A stretch of DNA of 41,024 nt from a virus. The notes beneath the pieces are model-generated. The model was given only the letters and a program-made list of their open reading frames with translations. It was not told where the DNA came from and did no database searches. A program made the position numbers and the translations under genes. Positions 1-6,003 of this stretch are shown piece after piece; position 1 is the first letter of the stretch; every line of letters begins with the position of its first letter. The DNA lies in IMG/VR virus record IMGVR_UViG_3300008220_000017, positions 1-41,024 of that record, one strand, 5' to 3'.

Positions 1-11
1 AGGTTCCTTTC

Positions 12-40
12 TCCGGGCGGCTCACTAGGAACCGCCCGGA
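12..40. other. Inverted repeat after ssb
   Basis: Perfect 9-bp arms TCCGGGCGG (12-20) and CCGCCCGGA (32-40) around an 11-nt loop, just downstream of the leftward ssb gene. On the minus strand it is followed by GAGAAAGGAACC, which looks like a ribosome binding site for a further leftward gene outside the window. There is no T-run on either side, so a classical intrinsic terminator is not supported; an mRNA processing or stability hairpin is possible. Confidence 0.5.
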
Positions 41-66
41 TGGTTGCGGGAAAGTTGGACGGGCGA

Positions 67-528
67 TCAGAACGGGATGTCGTCGTCGAGGTCGTCGTAG
101 TTCGAACCGCCGCCGGACTGGTCGCCATATCCGCCACCAGACTGACCGCCGGCCGATCCGCCGCCGTTGCCGCTGGGGCCATCGAGCATGGTCAGCACTG
201 CGCCGGGTCCTTGCAGCACACATTCGGTCGAGTATCGGTCCTGCCCGTTCTGGTCGCTCCATTTACGGGTGCGGCTTTTGCCCTCGACGTAAACCTTGCT
301 TCCCTTCTTCAGGAACCGCTCGACCACGCCCACCAGACCATCGCCGAACACCGCCACGGTGTGCCAGTCTGTCTGTTCTTTGCGTTCCCCTGTCGTGCGA
401 TCCTTCCAAGTCTCGCTTGTCGCGATGCGCAAATTCGCAACGCGCCCACCATTTTGGAAGGAGCGAATTTCAGGATCGGCTCCTAGGTTGCCAAGGATAA
501 TCTGTTTATTGACACTGCCAGCCATCAT
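67..528 (-). CDS. ssb: Single-stranded DNA-binding protein
   Basis: Binds ssDNA during phage replication and recombination. The 153-residue product has the OB-fold signature of bacterial SSB ([16 protein letters not shown] at about 7-22, then the [11 protein letters not shown] region and the [16 protein letters not shown] strand), a Gly/Ser-rich linker (about 118-142) and the acidic partner-binding tail ending DDDIPF. Usual length for the family. Start ATG at 528 (a second ATG follows at once) lies behind GGAG and overlaps the TGA of the RecT-like gene as ATGA, so the two are probably translationally coupled. The pairing of annealing protein and SSB is typical of phage recombination modules. 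Confidence 0.96.
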   Translation of the reverse strand: MMAGSVNKQIILGNLGADPEIRSFQNGGRVANLRIATSETWKDRTTGERKEQTDWHTVAVFGDGLVGVVERFLKKGSKVYVEGKSRTRKWSDQNGQDRYSTECVLQGPGAVLTMLDGPSGNGGGSAGGQSGGGYGDQSGGGSNYDDLDDDIPF

Positions 529-1394
529 GCATTCTCCAATTCTACAGCTTGGTTGCCGCGCAGACCGATCAGATCGCGGGCGCGTTGTTCGAGTGCGAAG
601 ATGCCGACAAACTCTGGCGGAGCGGGTTCGCCACCTTCCAAGTAATGCGGCATGTGTTCGCCAGCGACACGGATGAAGTCCGCATATTCCGGCGAAGTCT
701 GGTAGGCTTCGAGGTCATCAAAATTCCCCTCTTCACCGATGCGGCGAAGTTCGGCTGCGTGGACGTTCAAGCCCTTGTGAAGGGCTGACTTTCCCGAATA
801 GAAATCGCTCCACGGGTCCGTGCGAGGATTGTGTCGGGCCTGCGCTTCAATCATCGGTGCGGGCTGTTCCTCGCCCCCATATGCGCGATCATCGCTCCCA
901 ACTTCCTCCGCCATGTCGCGGACTTCGTTTTCTTCGTAGAGACCGCTGGTCGCACCTGGATAAACGGTGCGGACGCCTTCACTAATCACGCGGCTGCGAA
1001 GCATCTGGCGAGGATACTTCCGCCACATTGGATTGGTGATACCGGCCTGCTTGGCGCGCTCGATTGTCCATTCGATGCGGGCTTCCCCTGCCGGATGGCT
1101 GAAGGTCGCGTCGGCACAATCATCGCTAAGGTCGTGCCATTTAACCTTGCCCCCTGAATTGATGAAGTCGCGGAGCATCGCATCCGCTTTCTTCGCGGGT
1201 TTGCCTTGGATGATGTGATAGTCGCGGAACACCACGGCGGGGTGCTGACCTTCGGCATAAGCGAGGAGGCACAGGGTCAGGACCGCATTTGGATCCTTTG
1301 AACCGAACAGCCCTCCTTTGGCGATCGCGGAGGCTACAACCTGGATTTCCGAGACGCCCATTTGCTGAGGCGGGATAACACTAACGGCGTTCAT
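525..1394 (-). CDS. RecT-like single-strand annealing protein
   Basis: Probable phage recombinase that anneals complementary single strands. The 289-residue product carries the pattern known in RecT-type proteins: a helical stretch ending [12 protein letters not shown], then [13 protein letters not shown], a GGKVKW strand, [13 protein letters not shown], and the [10 protein letters not shown]...GVRTVYP segment, followed by a variable acidic C-terminus. An ORF is open further upstream to 1535, but ATG 1394 (MNAVSV) has AAAGGACC in front of it and the extra N-terminus lies antisense-like inside the HAD gene. It overlaps the HAD gene stop by 14 bp and the ssb start by 4 bp. Assignment is from motif pattern, not from a search; an Erf-like annealing protein is the alternative. 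Confidence 0.62.
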   Translation of the reverse strand: MNAVSVIPPQQMGVSEIQVVASAIAKGGLFGSKDPNAVLTLCLLAYAEGQHPAVVFRDYHIIQGKPAKKADAMLRDFINSGGKVKWHDLSDDCADATFSHPAGEARIEWTIERAKQAGITNPMWRKYPRQMLRSRVISEGVRTVYPGATSGLYEENEVRDMAEEVGSDDRAYGGEEQPAPMIEAQARHNPRTDPWSDFYSGKSALHKGLNVHAAELRRIGEEGNFDDLEAYQTSPEYADFIRVAGEHMPHYLEGGEPAPPEFVGIFALEQRARDLIGLRGNQAVELENA

Positions 1395-1890
1395 GACGGT
1401 CCTTTCGTTCGATGGGGGTGCGGAGAGAGGGGTAGTGAGCCCAAAGCGCCTCCAGAGAGGTCGCTGCGTCGAAGTGGCTGATGAAAACGCCGCCCATTTC
1501 AATCCAACGGTGTCGGTGCTGCGGCCAGTCATCAATCAACACGTCACCGCGCGCTGCGAAGTCACGTTTGTCAGCGCTGCGGCAGGTGATGATCGGAACG
1601 CCGGGGAAGTGACGCGCCGCCCAAGCTATCTTCTGACCCTGCGCCCAATTACCGCGTGGGCATCCGGTCAAGATCGTGGGCTTCAGATGCTCGACGCCCT
1701 CGAACAACTGCATGGCGTCCGGCATGAGAGGCAGCGTGCCGTAGAAGTCGGTCTGGTTTTCAAGTTCGTGCCAGAACTGCTTTGACCCGACCTTCGCTTC
1801 GTATTGGCGCGGCGGGATACCCCAAAGGAGTTCACCGGCCTTGTCGAAGTCTGCCAGCACGCCATCGCAATCAAGGAATACATGGGGCAT
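1381..1890 (-). CDS. HAD-superfamily 5'-nucleotidase-like phosphatase
   Basis: 169 residues beginning MPHVFLDCDGVLADFD: the DxDG nucleophile/acid motif (Asp7, Asp9) of HAD phosphatases, with a Thr motif in LTGCPRGN and the acidic motif LIDDWPQH near 117-124. This order matches the 5'(3')-deoxyribonucleotidase branch, which removes phosphate from (deoxy)nucleoside monophosphates; in a phage it could trim host nucleotide pools. ATG 1890 has a strong AAGGAG 7 nt upstream and overlaps the preceding stop as TAATG. The exact substrate cannot be read from the sequence. Confidence 0.8.
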   Translation of the reverse strand: MPHVFLDCDGVLADFDKAGELLWGIPPRQYEAKVGSKQFWHELENQTDFYGTLPLMPDAMQLFEGVEHLKPTILTGCPRGNWAQGQKIAWAARHFPGVPIITCRSADKRDFAARGDVLIDDWPQHRHRWIEMGGVFISHFDAATSLEALWAHYPSLRTPIERKDRHERR

Positions 1891-2102
1891 TATCGTTCTC
1901 CTTGCGGAAGGGATGGAAGCGGGAACCGGCGAGACGCGGCACGCGGCTCGATCCGCGAAGCGGACGACAGCCCGGTGCCGTCAGGCATCCGCCCCGTCTC
2001 CTTGATCGAGGGGCGACGATATGCCGCTCCAGACAGGTCCAGCATTTGACGGTGACCCGGCTTGTAAGGGGACTGCCAGGTGGTGAATCGGAGGCCGGTC
2101 AT
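1890..2102 (-). CDS. Small hypothetical protein (70 aa)
   Basis: Not recognised. 70 residues, basic and proline-containing (starts MTGLRFTTWQSPYKPG, ends PLPSLPQGER), no membrane segment. Its ATG overlaps the upstream gene stop as ATGA and its stop overlaps the HAD start as TAATG, so it fills the gap between two genes exactly; that spacing is the main support for it being translated. The end of its coding sequence contains the HAD ribosome binding site. Confidence 0.5.
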   Translation of the reverse strand: MTGLRFTTWQSPYKPGHRQMLDLSGAAYRRPSIKETGRMPDGTGLSSASRIEPRAASRRFPLPSLPQGER

Positions 2103-2704
2103 GCCGCTTCATCCTTGGCAACGCGGCGCAGATCGTCCTTCAGTACGTCGAGCGCGGTCAGGATGTCGCGTAGGGCATCGGTCGCCTCGTCGTAAGATCC
2201 ATCGCCTTCGCCCTTCAGAATAGAGTTGGCGCGCGTGGTTGCAGCCACCAGCGGATCGACCTCTTTCGACTTGTCCAGTTCGGAGGGGATGGCGCGAACA
2301 GAAGATGGGCGGCAAATGCAGGTTGAGCGATCATTAAACTCAACCTCTGGCCAACCTTCGACGTAGCGAACAATTGTTCCGGCAATCACAAGGTCGGTGC
2401 CGTGTGGACGCACTTCTACCTCACGACCAGCCACCAGTTCCAGCGAGTATTCCGGGTGTTCGGATGCGGTGGGTTTGGTCGAAGGCGGCGTCTCGCCACG
2501 CTCTAGGTAGGGAACGGCCCAATGATCGCGGGGGATGCGGATTGCGGTTTTCCCCCCCCAAGTAACATGTTGGGCTGCGCAGTTTAAGGCTGCGCCAACG
2601 CGGAATTCAATGTAATCAGTTTTGTAATCCAACCAGTCATCATCCGCCAGCCAATCAGGCCGCACGCCCACCGGGTCCAGCTTGTGTTCGTAATAGTCGG
2701 TCAT
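2099..2704 (-). CDS. Hypothetical early phage protein (201 aa)
   Basis: Not recognised. 201 soluble residues: an acidic, aromatic N-terminus (MTDYYEHKLDPVG), a middle part with beta-rich character (EYSLELVAGREVEVRPHGTD) that could be a small barrel, and a charged helical C-terminus from about 150. ATG 2704 follows AAAGGATT at suitable distance. Part of the leftward operon, between a 26-codon membrane peptide ORF and the 70-aa gene. Confidence 0.75.
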   Translation of the reverse strand: MTDYYEHKLDPVGVRPDWLADDDWLDYKTDYIEFRVGAALNCAAQHVTWGGKTAIRIPRDHWAVPYLERGETPPSTKPTASEHPEYSLELVAGREVEVRPHGTDLVIAGTIVRYVEGWPEVEFNDRSTCICRPSSVRAIPSELDKSKEVDPLVAATTRANSILKGEGDGSYDEATDALRDILTALDVLKDDLRRVAKDEAA

Positions 2705-2717
2705 GCCATGAATCCTT

Positions 2718-2798
2718 TCAAAGCAGAGGTGTCAGCGCCGCCATCAGAAGGGCGAGCGTAAGGAGGGTGCAGAGGCGGTCGGTGTTGGGGAGGGTCAC
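2718..2798 (-). CDS. 26-aa hydrophobic peptide
   Basis: GTG start at 2798 overlaps the TGA of the upstream gene as GTGA, the coupling used elsewhere in this operon. The product begins MTLPNTDRLCTLLTLALL and ends MAALTPLL: a short polar start and one membrane segment. The stop leads directly into AAAGGATT, the ribosome binding site of the next gene. It closes an otherwise odd 90-bp gap. Function unknown; the size argues caution. Confidence 0.4.
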   Translation of the reverse strand: MTLPNTDRLCTLLTLALLMAALTPLL

Positions 2799-2986
2799 AA
2801 CCAGCCCCTTTCCAATTCATCCCGGCGTTCGGGCGTCATGGCCTTCACGGTGCGGCGCGCATGGGTGGCGGGATCTACTTCGCTGCCGATCGCGCTCCAA
2901 TCGATGTCCGCCATGCGCTTGATGCGGGCGCGATGCTGGCGACGGGTCTCGCGAACGAATGCCGCCTTTGATGCAGGCGCGTTCAT
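2795..2986 (-). CDS. Small hypothetical protein (63 aa)
   Basis: Not recognised. 63 residues, strongly basic N-terminal half (RETRRQHRARIKRMADI) and a helical C-terminus ending RRDELERGWL; could bind nucleic acid, but no motif shows it. ATG 2986 lies behind GGAGAG and overlaps the upstream stop as ATGA. Starts MNAP like two neighbours. Confidence 0.65.
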   Translation of the reverse strand: MNAPASKAAFVRETRRQHRARIKRMADIDWSAIGSEVDPATHARRTVKAMTPERRDELERGWL

Positions 2987-3312
2987 GGTTGCTCTCCCTT
3001 GTGGGAGGCGAGGAGGGCGCGGGCACGTTCGTCGATCGCGTCAACGCCTCGTTCTGCGAACTGCGGGAATGCCTCTTGGAATGCTGCTGGCGGAGCGCGC
3101 TCACCCCACGCGAGATAGGCACTCACGACCTCGACCAGTTCGGTCACTTGGTTGGTGCGGTGGCGGGCGAAGGCTTGGACGAGAAGGTCGCAATCTGCGT
3201 TGCCGCTGTCGATACTCCACCACGAAGGCCCGGCATCGTCACGGCCAAGCAGGGATTTCGCCGCATCACGATCAGCCTGGATCACAGGCACACTCTCTAC
3301 AGGCGCGTTCAT
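2983..3312 (-). CDS. Hypothetical protein (109 aa)
   Basis: Not recognised. 109 residues, mostly helical and acidic, no membrane segment or nuclease motif. AGGA precedes ATG 3312 and the start overlaps the upstream stop as ATGA. Part of the leftward early operon. Confidence 0.7.
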   Translation of the reverse strand: MNAPVESVPVIQADRDAAKSLLGRDDAGPSWWSIDSGNADCDLLVQAFARHRTNQVTELVEVVSAYLAWGERAPPAAFQEAFPQFAERGVDAIDERARALLASHKGEQP

Positions 3313-3530
3313 TGCGGGGTGTCCTTTGATTGGGTGGAGGCCGCGATCGAGCGCAGCAGGGCCTTCATTTCCCGCTCGTGCCGCTCGTTCATGTCGTAGA
3401 GGGCTTCGCGCTGGCCTTCGGTCAGAACGTGCTCAATCTCATGCTCCGCGCCGCTGCTATCGACGAACTGGCCGTGCAGGATGGCTTTCGTGAAATTGAT
3501 CCACGCGATGTCGAACCATTCGTTGCTCAT
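3309..3530 (-). CDS. Small hypothetical protein (73 aa)
   Basis: Not recognised. The ORF is open to 3776, but ATG 3530 (MSNEWFDIAW) has GGGAGGTC upstream and overlaps the TGA of the next upstream gene, so the shorter form is chosen. The product is helical and charged in its C-terminal half (LTEGQREALYDMNERHEREMKA is cut short here: roughly residues 38-60). Confidence 0.68.
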   Translation of the reverse strand: MSNEWFDIAWINFTKAILHGQFVDSSGAEHEIEHVLTEGQREALYDMNERHEREMKALLRSIAASTQSKDTPQ

Positions 3531-3718
3531 GCCCGACCTCCCATTCCATCGGTGTTGGGGGTGCGGGGCTTTTCGCGAACGGCACAAAGCAAAGTGTATG
3601 TGGCAGCGAAAATGCACAATTGAGTGATGCCCCCCTCGTCGATGTCGAAAAGAACTATAGGAATGACAGCAAGAACGGCGAAGCAGCCGAAAAACCGAAA
3701 TACATCGCGACCTTCCAT
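3527..3718 (-). CDS. Small membrane protein (63 aa)
   Basis: 63 residues with two likely membrane segments (VFRFFGCFAVLAVIPIVLF and ITQLCIFAATYTLLCAV) and a short basic tail. ATG 3718 sits 6 nt behind GGAGG and shares one base with the upstream TGA (TGATG); a GTG one codon earlier would place the site too close. Membrane proteins of this size in early phage operons often act on host envelope or superinfection, but nothing here shows which. Confidence 0.68.
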   Translation of the reverse strand: MEGRDVFRFFGCFAVLAVIPIVLFDIDEGGITQLCIFAATYTLLCAVREKPRTPNTDGMGGRA

Positions 3719-4068
3719 CACCGACCTCCCATTCCATAAGGGACACGGACAGGACGGATTTCATCGTCGCAGTCATCGAACATGGCGTCGTAATGCTTGC
3801 GGACCCAAGGGCGCATCACATCGGGATGCAGGCCTTCTTGGCGAACGGCGCGGGCGATGATTCCACCGGCACGTTCGGCCACTTTGCCCTTGCGGTTTTC
3901 GTCGCTTCCGAACGGCGATCCGAAATCGCTGATGACGCCTTCCGCAACAAGCTGACGCTTAGCTTCAATGGCGCTGTCGAATGTCAGATCAACGTAGCGA
4001 AGCTGCTCTTCGAGCGTAGGCCCCACGGGTTCGCTGCGATCGGCGAGGATGTAGGACGGGGCGTTCAC
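3718..4068 (-). CDS. Hypothetical protein (116 aa)
   Basis: Not recognised. Soluble, mixed charge, with an amphipathic helix near LEEQLRYVDLTFDSAIEA-KRQ and an acidic patch MFDDCDDEIRP before a C-terminal GMGGR. The sequence coding GMGGR doubles as the ribosome binding site of the next gene, as it does one gene further on. Start MNAPSY overlaps the upstream stop as ATGA. Confidence 0.7.
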   Translation of the reverse strand: MNAPSYILADRSEPVGPTLEEQLRYVDLTFDSAIEAKRQLVAEGVISDFGSPFGSDENRKGKVAERAGGIIARAVRQEGLHPDVMRPWVRKHYDAMFDDCDDEIRPVRVPYGMGGR

Positions 4069-4823
4069 TTGCCTGCCTCCACCAGCTTGTCATCTACGAC
4101 GCGGTACGGCGTGTTTGCCTTAATGCCGCCTTCGCCAACGTAGCCGGTTGCGATGCGGTAACGCTTGCCATCCCACCATTTGACTTGAACGGTGCCCCAG
4201 TCGCCAGCGGTCGCGGTGCCCCATTCGCCAGCGGTCGCGGTGCCCCAGTCGCCAGCGGTCGCGGTGCCCCAGCCGCCAGCGGTCGCGGTGCCCCTGTCGC
4301 CAGCGGTCGCGGTGCCACTGTAGCCAGCGGTCGCGGTGCCACTGTCGCCAGCGGTCGCGGTGCCCCAGTCGCCAGCGGTCGCGGTGCCCCTGTCGCCAGC
4401 GGTCGCGGTGCCCCTGTCGCCAGCGGTCGCGGTGCCACTGTAGCCAGCGGTCAAAAACGCCCCGACAATCGCACCCGTGATACCGGCATCCGACAAGAAC
4501 TGCGTTGCCGATAGCTGATCGCCACAGTGAACGACCTCGCAATATTGAAACTTGATCTTGCCGCTTAGATCGACAACCAGACCGGCTTCGTGTGCTTCGG
4601 TGATGTCGCACACCAGCCATTTGGCCTCGGGCGACCAGTCGAGATAGCTACCGCCACCCTCCCCATTCAGGAGGCCATGCAGACCGTTGCCGCAGTTTGC
4701 ATCGGCCTTCCAATCATGCGCTTCGCAACGCCCGCTATCGGGCCATTGAAAGCCACCATGGCTGCGAAGGTCGCTGTCGCAGGTGCGAAGGGCGTAGACG
4801 CGCTTTTGGGTCAGGGCGTTCAT
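4065..4823 (-). CDS. Octapeptide-repeat protein (DUF7666-like N-terminus)
   Basis: 252 residues. The N-terminal ~130 residues (MNALTQKRVYALRTCDSDLR, then NCGNGLHGLLNGEG and KWLVCDI) resemble small phage proteins annotated as DUF7666; that name is from memory of the pattern. Then come eleven 8-residue units of the form AG-D/Y/G/E-W/R/S-GTAT, followed by a beta-rich tail (VQVKWWDGKRYRIATGY). The repeat recalls the AGYGSTxT octapeptide of ice-nucleation proteins, which forms a beta-solenoid. Start ATG 4823 (MNALTQ) overlaps the upstream stop; the longer ORF to 4967 is rejected because it lies within the next gene. Function unknown. Confidence 0.75.
   Translation of the reverse strand: MNALTQKRVYALRTCDSDLRSHGGFQWPDSGRCEAHDWKADANCGNGLHGLLNGEGGGSYLDWSPEAKWLVCDITEAHEAGLVVDLSGKIKFQYCEVVHCGDQLSATQFLSDAGITGAIVGAFLTAGYSGTATAGDRGTATAGDRGTATAGDWGTATAGDSGTATAGYSGTATAGDRGTATAGGWGTATAGDWGTATAGEWGTATAGDWGTVQVKWWDGKRYRIATGYVGEGGIKANTPYRVVDDKLVEAGK
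4185..4448 (-). repeat. Eleven tandem 24-bp repeats
   Basis: Eleven uninterrupted units of 24 bp, each coding one octapeptide ending GTAT (the last ends GTVQ). Units differ almost only in the bases that code the variable third and fourth residues (D/Y/G/E and W/R/S). The array is in frame, so gain or loss of units keeps the reading frame. The reverse strand is also open through the array, which is a by-product of the repeat. Confidence 0.95.
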
Positions 4824-5005
4824 CGGCCCTTCTCCAGCGCGAGGTCGGCATCCTCGACAGCCTCCGCTGCCTTGAGCAGCAGGGCGCGCGCATCGCTTTC
4901 GGGATGCGTCACGGCCAGAACATCGTCGATCAGCTGGTAAGCGTCGGACAGGCGCGTGTCGGCCCATCCGCTGTCGGTGACTTTGGGGGAGATTGCCGCG
5001 CTCAT
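4820..5005 (-). CDS. Small hypothetical protein (61 aa)
   Basis: Not recognised. 61 residues, helical, ending in a run rich in Ala, Glu and Asp (LLLKAAEAVEDADLALEKGR). Start overlaps the upstream TGA as ATGA and its own stop overlaps the start of the octapeptide-repeat gene the same way. Confidence 0.65.
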   Translation of the reverse strand: MSAAISPKVTDSGWADTRLSDAYQLIDDVLAVTHPESDARALLLKAAEAVEDADLALEKGR

Positions 5006-5292
5006 GCTGCCACCTGTTCGGTGAGAGCGACCGCGTTCAGATCGGCGACGGGCGCGACCGGCTTACGACGCGCATTCATCGCGTGGAGGGCTTCGTTCAG
5101 CGCGGCGTTGGCGTTGTCACCGTAGCCGGAGCAGTTTGCAGAGGTAGGCTCGCCAATGCCGCCCCAGCTAAGCGTGACGACCATCCAAGGTCCGTCTCCG
5201 CCGCCACCCTCATAATAGCGGGTGATGCCAATGCCGGACAGGTCGTGCGCAGCTGCGATCGTATCGAGCGCGTCGTTGAGAGCGTTTTGCAT
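5002..5292 (-). CDS. First gene of leftward operon, hypothetical (96 aa)
   Basis: Not recognised. It is the promoter-proximal gene of the leftward operon, preceded by AAGGAGG and a promoter overlapped by repressor operators, the position of N in lambda. Nothing in the sequence supports an antiterminator role: it is not Arg-rich; it has a GGGGDGPWMVVTLSWGG beta-like stretch and a helical C-terminus. Confidence 0.72.
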   Translation of the reverse strand: MQNALNDALDTIAAAHDLSGIGITRYYEGGGGDGPWMVVTLSWGGIGEPTSANCSGYGDNANAALNEALHAMNARRKPVAPVADLNAVALTEQVAA

Positions 5293-5331
5293 AAAGCCTC
5301 CTTCGGCACCTCGATTGGTGCGTTAGAGGCT

Positions 5332-5360
5332 TAGTTACACCCAGCGTAAGTAGGCGTCAA
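5332..5360 (-). promoter_or_regulatory. Leftward early promoter (PL-like)
   Basis: On the minus strand: -35 TTGACG (5360-5355), a 17-nt spacer, -10 TAACTA (5337-5332), followed about 40 nt later by AAGGAGG and the first leftward gene. The spacer contains an operator palindrome (5335-5349), the classic geometry for repression by steric block. Confidence 0.75.
5335..5349. promoter_or_regulatory. Operator palindrome, left site 1
   Basis: TTACAC-CCA-GCGTAA: a 15-bp imperfect palindrome with half-sites TTACRC either side of a 3-bp centre, lying between the -35 and -10 of the leftward promoter. Confidence 0.75.
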
Positions 5361-5368
5361 CAGATAAA

Positions 5369-5383
5369 TTGCATGGGGCGTAA
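5369..5383. promoter_or_regulatory. Operator palindrome, left site 2
   Basis: TTGCAT-GGG-GCGTAA, the same 15-bp arrangement with half-sites matching TTACGC and TTGCAT; 34 bp from the first left site, between the leftward promoter and the 3' end of the repressor gene. One half-site matches less well. Confidence 0.65.
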
Positions 5384-5384
5384 T

Positions 5385-5714
5385 TTAGGCTTCGTTCTGC
5401 ATGGCCTCGATAAGTGCCATCACCTGCCGTTGCTGCGCCTCATTGAGGCGATGGGTCAGGTCGATCACCAGCCCTTCCTTTGAGGGATCATTGCCCAGCA
5501 ATTCCCATGGCTCGCGGTCATAGACATGGGCTAGTGCCTCTATAACGCGCTCGCTATACGGTTGGCGCCCGTTCTCTAGGCGCGAGAGGCTGGCGGCGGT
5601 TGTAGGAAGCTTGGGATCGTCCAGTTCGAGCAAACGCCCGATCACCTGCTCTTGGGATAGCCCCAGGTGCTTCCGCCATTCCTTGAGATAGTGCCGATTT
5701 GCCATGTCGGACAT
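5385..5714 (-). CDS. XRE-family repressor (CI-like, no protease domain)
   Basis: 109-residue DNA-binding protein with an N-terminal helix-turn-helix of the XRE/Cro-CI type (LGLSQEQVIGRLLEL...AASLSRLENGRQPYSE, about residues 17-55) and a short helical C-terminus (LNEAQQRQVMALIEAM). It sits divergent from the Cro-like gene and between two operator pairs, the position of CI in lambda. It lacks the LexA/S24 peptidase domain, so RecA-driven self-cleavage is not expected. The ORF is open to 5813, but that part covers the operators; ATG 5714 (MSDMANRH) or ATG 5705 (MANRH) are the realistic starts. GATAAT lies 7 nt before the 5705 ATG, so a leaderless message is possible. Confidence 0.85.
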   Translation of the reverse strand: MSDMANRHYLKEWRKHLGLSQEQVIGRLLELDDPKLPTTAASLSRLENGRQPYSERVIEALAHVYDREPWELLGNDPSKEGLVIDLTHRLNEAQQRQVMALIEAMQNEA

Positions 5715-5718
5715 TATC

Positions 5719-5733
5719 CTACACCCAGCGTAA
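5719..5733. promoter_or_regulatory. Operator palindrome, right site 1
   Basis: CTACAC-CCA-GCGTAA, 14 of 15 bases identical to the left site at 5335, just upstream of the repressor start. Well placed for autoregulation of the repressor gene. Confidence 0.72.
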
Positions 5734-5750
5734 GCACTCCATGCGCCGGG

Positions 5751-5770
5751 ATGCAAGTTTGGGCTTGCAT
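5751..5770. other. Inverted repeat between the right operators
   Basis: ATGCAAG-TTTGGG-CTTGCAT, perfect 7-bp arms with a 6-nt loop. The right arm supplies the TTGCAT -35 hexamer of the rightward promoter. The left arm read on the minus strand gives another TTGCAT facing the repressor gene, so the element may be a shared divergent promoter core or a third binding site of different sequence. Confidence 0.55.
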
Positions 5771-5793
5771 CGCACTTACGCCCCATGTAAGTA
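5765..5793 (+). promoter_or_regulatory. Rightward early promoter (PR-like)
   Basis: -35 TTGCAT (5765-5770), 17-nt spacer, -10 TAAGTA (5788-5793), with an operator palindrome (5776-5790) covering spacer and -10. Transcription would start about 7 nt past the -10, that is at or next to the A of the ATG at 5800, giving a leaderless message. Confidence 0.65.
5776..5790. promoter_or_regulatory. Operator palindrome, right site 2
   Basis: TTACGC-CCC-ATGTAA, same 15-bp design as the other three sites, overlapping the rightward promoter. Confidence 0.72.
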
Positions 5794-5799
5794 GATGGC

Positions 5800-6003
5800 A
5801 TGGACTTAGACACCTACCTCAAGACCAGCGGCGTGAGCGGTGCGGCGTTTGCCGATCGCATCGGCGTCAGCGCGGCTTCCGTAACCCGCATCCGCAAGGG
5901 TGGGCAAAACATATCGCTTGAGCTGGCCCAGCGCATCGTGACCGCAACTGGTGGCAAGGTGTCGTTGGAAGCGTTGGCGTTGGCCGGAAAGGCCGCAGCA
6001 TGA
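5800..6003 (+). CDS. Cro-like HTH regulator
   Basis: 67-residue protein, first gene of the rightward operon and divergent from the repressor. A helix-turn-helix is visible at about 14-34 (AAFADRIGVSAASVTRIRKG), followed by SLELAQRIVTATGGKVSLEAL, typical of small Cro-type proteins (YdaS-like). There is no Shine-Dalgarno before ATG 5800 and the promoter places the message start there, so initiation is probably leaderless. The stop overlaps the next start as ATGA. Confidence 0.85.
   Translation: MDLDTYLKTSGVSGAAFADRIGVSAASVTRIRKGGQNISLELAQRIVTATGGKVSLEALALAGKAAA

Noticed and set aside
12-40. Terminator of the leftward operon
   Set aside because: Good stem but no T-run, and a ribosome binding site for a further gene follows.
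4185-4448. CRISPR-like array
   Set aside because: Units are contiguous 24-bp coding repeats with no spacers, in frame in a real gene.
4185-4514. 109-codon plus-strand ORF of GAPVASGR-type repeats
   Set aside because: It is only the reverse reading of the repeat array; no ribosome binding site and wrong strand for the operon.
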